Positions 21,749-23,605 of a DNA stretch of 23,605 nt are shown one piece after another (position 1 is the stretch's first letter; the number at the start of each line of letters is the position of its first letter). The stretch is taken from the NCBI GenBank assembly GCA_037381915.1, contig JARRQJ010000033.1, positions 1-23,605 on the forward strand, written 5' to 3'. Made by a program: the position numbers and the translations under genes. Source of the stretch: JARRQJ01 sp037381915. Its GTDB lineage: Bacteria > Pseudomonadota > Gammaproteobacteria > DRLM01. The notes under the pieces were generated by a model. It was given only the letters and a program-made list of their open reading frames with translations, did not search any database and was not told the origin of the DNA.

Positions 21749-23605
21749 TCAATCTCCCCATCTCGTATCTGTTACCCGATGATGATGACAGCTCGTGCAG
21801 TCCTTGTTCGTGGCAACGGACCTACCGCCGTGGGCGCTGGGGACGTAGTCCTTCGCATGGCACGCGGCGCAATAGGGCGCATAGGCCGGACTGGGCCAAG
21901 GAACAGTTTCACTGTTGGTGGTGTGGCATGAACTGCAGGTCAATGGCACGCCGTGATCACCGGGATAGTTGCTGGTGGTGTGCACGAAGGCGATGGTGGG
22001 TGTCCATGCTGTAGTGGTATGACAGACGTTGCAGTCCTGGGTGGTGATGAAGTGCCCGGCATTCTTGCCCGTGGCTGTGGTGCCGTTGTGGCAGGTCGAG
22101 CATGACCCTGTAACGGCGGAATGGTCGAAGCTTGCCGGCGTCCAGGCCGTGGTGCTGTGGCAAGTGCCGCAGTCCGCCGTGGTGACGATATGCGTCGCCG
22201 GTTTGCCGGTGGCGTTAGTGCCATTGTGGCAGGTCGAGCACGAGCCGCTTACCGCGGAATGATCGAAGTGGGCCGGCGACCACGCCAAGGTAGTATGGCA
22301 AGTGTCGCATTGTGCCGTAGTGATAATGTGCGTAGCGCTTTTGCCGGTGGCGATGGTGCCGTTGTGACAGCTGCTGCAAGTGCCGACCACGGCCGTATGA
22401 TCGACGACCGCATTGGTCCAGCTGGTGGTGGTATGGCAGGCGTCGCAATTATTGGTGGAGTTGATATGGGTGGTGTTCTTGCCGGTGGCGGTCGTCCCGT
22501 TGTGGCAACTGCTGCAGATACCGATTACCTCCACATGATCGACGCGGCTGACCGGGTTCCAAACCCTGGTGGTATGACAGGCGGCGCAGTTGTTGGTGGT
22601 GGCGATGTGGGTAGCATTCTTGCCGGTGGCGATGGTGCCGTTGTGACAGCTGCTGCAAGTGCCGACCACGGCCGTATGATCGACGACCGCGTTGGTCCAG
22701 CTGGTGGTGGTATGGCAGGCGTCGCAATTATTGGTGGAGTTGATATGGGTGGCGTTCTTGCCGGTGGCGGTGGTGCCGTTGTGACAGCTGCTGCAGGTGC
22801 CGATCACCGCCGAGTGGTCCACCCGGCTGACCGGGCTCCAGGCAATGGTGGTGTGGCAGGCGGCGCAGCTGTTGGTGCTGGCGATATGGGTGGCATTTTT
22901 GCCGGTGGCGGCCGTACCGTTGTGGCAGCTTGAGCACGAGCCGGTCACCGCGGAGTGATCGAAATGCGCGGGGGTCCAGGCAGTGGTGGTATGGCAACTG
23001 TCGCATTGCGCCGAGGTGACGATGTGGGTGGCGCTCTTGCCGGTAGCGGTGGTGCCGTTGTGACAACTGCTGCAGGTGCCGGTCACCGCCGAGTGGTCCA
23101 CCCGGCTGACCGGGCTCCAGGCGTTGGTGGTGTGGCAGGCCTCGCAGCTGTTGGTGCTGGCAATATGGGTGGCATTTTTGCCGGTGGCGGTGGTGCCGTT
23201 GTGGCAGGTCACGCAGGCGCCGGTAACGCCGCTATGGTCGAACGATGCCGGCGACCACGCCGTGGTGGTATGACAGGTGTCGCATTGCGCCGAGGTGACG
23301 ATGTGGGTGGCGCCCTTGCCGGCCGCGATGGCGCCGTTGTGGCAGCTCGAGCAGGAGCCGATGACCGCGGAATGGTCAACGCGGCTGACGGGGTTCCAGG
23401 CATGGGTGGTATGGCAGGCGTCGCAGGAATTGCTGGAGTTGATATGCCTGGCATTCTTGCCGGTGGCGGTCGTACCGTTGTGACAGGATGCGCAGGTTCC
23501 CGTGACGCGGCTGTGGTCGAAGTGAGTATCCGTCCAGTTACGCGTGGTGTGGCAGGTGTCGCAACTGCTGCTGGTGGCGATGTGGGTCGCGGGCTTGCCA
23601 GTGGC
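21749..23605 (-). CDS. Giant multiheme c-type cytochrome, 3' part (618 codons visible, at least 26 hemes)
   Basis: The frame is open to the right edge of the window, so the N-terminus and any signal peptide lie beyond it; the GTG at 23212 is inside a CVTCH motif and is not the start. The visible part has 26 CXXCH heme-binding motifs. A partial unit is followed by ten regular units of 46 or 47 residues, one longer unit, and a 62-residue C-terminal cap. A typical unit reads CSSCHNGTTATGK, then ATHI, then CDACHTT, then W(S/T)P, then DHSAVTG. Besides two CXXCH, each regular unit has a His in ATHI and a His in DH, one spare His per heme, as needed for bis-His ligation. The cap has three CXXCH (CSSCH, CAACH, CTSCH) and ends CHHHRVTDTRWGD. 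Such repeats are known from large cytochromes of metal-reducing bacteria; a periplasmic or extracellular electron carrier is likely. Partners follow downstream: an AMIN-like protein and an AMIN-TPR-barrel protein. Confidence 0.93.
   Translation of the reverse strand, partial: ATGKPATHIATSSSCDTCHTTRNWTDTHFDHSRVTGTCASCHNGTTATGKNARHINSSNSCDACHTTHAWNPVSRVDHSAVIGSCSSCHNGAIAAGKGATHIVTSAQCDTCHTTTAWSPASFDHSGVTGACVTCHNGTTATGKNATHIASTNSCEACHTTNAWSPVSRVDHSAVTGTCSSCHNGTTATGKSATHIVTSAQCDSCHTTTAWTPAHFDHSAVTGSCSSCHNGTAATGKNATHIASTNSCAACHTTIAWSPVSRVDHSAVIGTCSSCHNGTTATGKNATHINSTNNCDACHTTTSWTNAVVDHTAVVGTCSSCHNGTIATGKNATHIATTNNCAACHTTRVWNPVSRVDHVEVIGICSSCHNGTTATGKNTTHINSTNNCDACHTTTSWTNAVVDHTAVVGTCSSCHNGTIATGKSATHIITTAQCDTCHTTLAWSPAHFDHSAVSGSCSTCHNGTNATGKPATHIVTTADCGTCHSTTAWTPASFDHSAVTGSCSTCHNGTTATGKNAGHFITTQDCNVCHTTTAWTPTIAFVHTTSNYPGDHGVPLTCSSCHTTNSETVPWPSPAYAPYCAACHAKDYVPSAHGGRSVATNKDCTSCHHHRVTDTRWGD
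22341..22492 (-). repeat. Near-identical repeat block, copy A
   Basis: This 152-bp block matches 22620-22771 with two differences, at 22412 (A against G) and 22474 (T against C), both given on the plus strand. It covers most of the eighth complete-unit segment and the start of the next. The offset is 279 bp, one higher-order period. Confidence 0.9.
22620..22771 (-). repeat. Near-identical repeat block, copy B
   Basis: Partner of 22341-22492, offset by exactly 279 bp with two mismatches. It covers most of the sixth complete unit and the start of the seventh. The level of identity is far above that of the other units in the array. Confidence 0.9.

Larger units (their letters stand above)
21938..23605 (-). 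repeat. In-frame tandem array encoding 46/47-residue diheme units
   Basis: From the right edge inward the units alternate 47 and 46 residues for the first eight complete units, giving a 93-residue (279-bp) higher-order period with four hemes, then three more units of 46, 46 and 55 residues. Odd units carry PVSRVDH before the last His and even units carry a shorter FDH or VVDH. The repeat is coding throughout, and variation follows codon positions. Confidence 0.9.

Noticed and set aside
22121..22933. Long glycine-rich open frame on the plus strand
   Set aside because: It lies wholly antisense to the cytochrome repeats; its regularity comes from the codons of the repeat on the other strand, and 26 CXXCH motifs leave no doubt about the coding strand.
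21938..23605. CRISPR-like regular repeats
   Set aside because: The repeats are in frame, longer than CRISPR repeats, vary along their whole length, have no unique spacers and encode CXXCH motifs.

Overview
The window reads as chromosomal DNA of a gammaproteobacterium: GC-rich, densely coded, with Gram-negative outer-membrane proteins, a FadE/FadI/FadJ-type beta-oxidation operon, GGDEF/EAL/PilZ signalling and a large multiheme c-type cytochrome. A respiratory or lithotrophic member near the Chromatiales-like groups would fit, but that placement is inference. No tRNA, rRNA, CRISPR array, insertion sequence or phage gene was seen.

Layout. (1) 3-413: the C-terminal end of a BatD-type oxygen-tolerance protein. 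(2) 590-4039: two convergent genes for related TPR-methyltransferases (404 and 738 aa). (3) 4224-8156, minus strand: an apparent three-gene membrane-lipid operon, transcribed in the order ArnT/PMT-type glycosyltransferase, DedA-PAP2-LssY fusion, DgkA-type lipid kinase. The PAP2 part of the fusion has lost its recognisable catalytic signatures. (4) 8157-8589: a 433-base stretch with no convincing gene. (5) 8590-11934: a cyclic-di-GMP group made of a GAF/DUF484-like GGDEF cyclase, a PilZ receptor and a membrane GGDEF-EAL protein. (6) 12213-19008, plus strand: a permuted papain-fold (YiiX/LRAT-like) hydrolase whose stop overlaps the fadE start, followed by fadE, a FadI-class thiolase and a FadJ-like bifunctional enzyme, which together give a near-complete acyl-CoA beta-oxidation cycle. 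(7) 19027-23605, minus strand: the 3' part of a giant multiheme cytochrome gene, then a small exported AMIN-like protein, then an AMIN-TPR-outer-membrane beta-barrel protein.

The most interesting region is the last. The visible 618 residues of the cytochrome carry 26 CXXCH haem sites, mostly in 46/47-residue tandem units with two haem motifs and two further histidines each. It runs off the window end, so total haem number, signal peptide and upstream partners are unknown. The next gene starts 2 bases after the cytochrome stop, and the beta-barrel gene follows in the same direction. This makes the locus a candidate export or porin-cytochrome electron-transfer system, which is inference from architecture and gene order. 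The cytochrome DNA also shows a 279-bp higher-order period with a 152-bp block repeated at only two mismatches, a sign of recent internal duplication or gene conversion.
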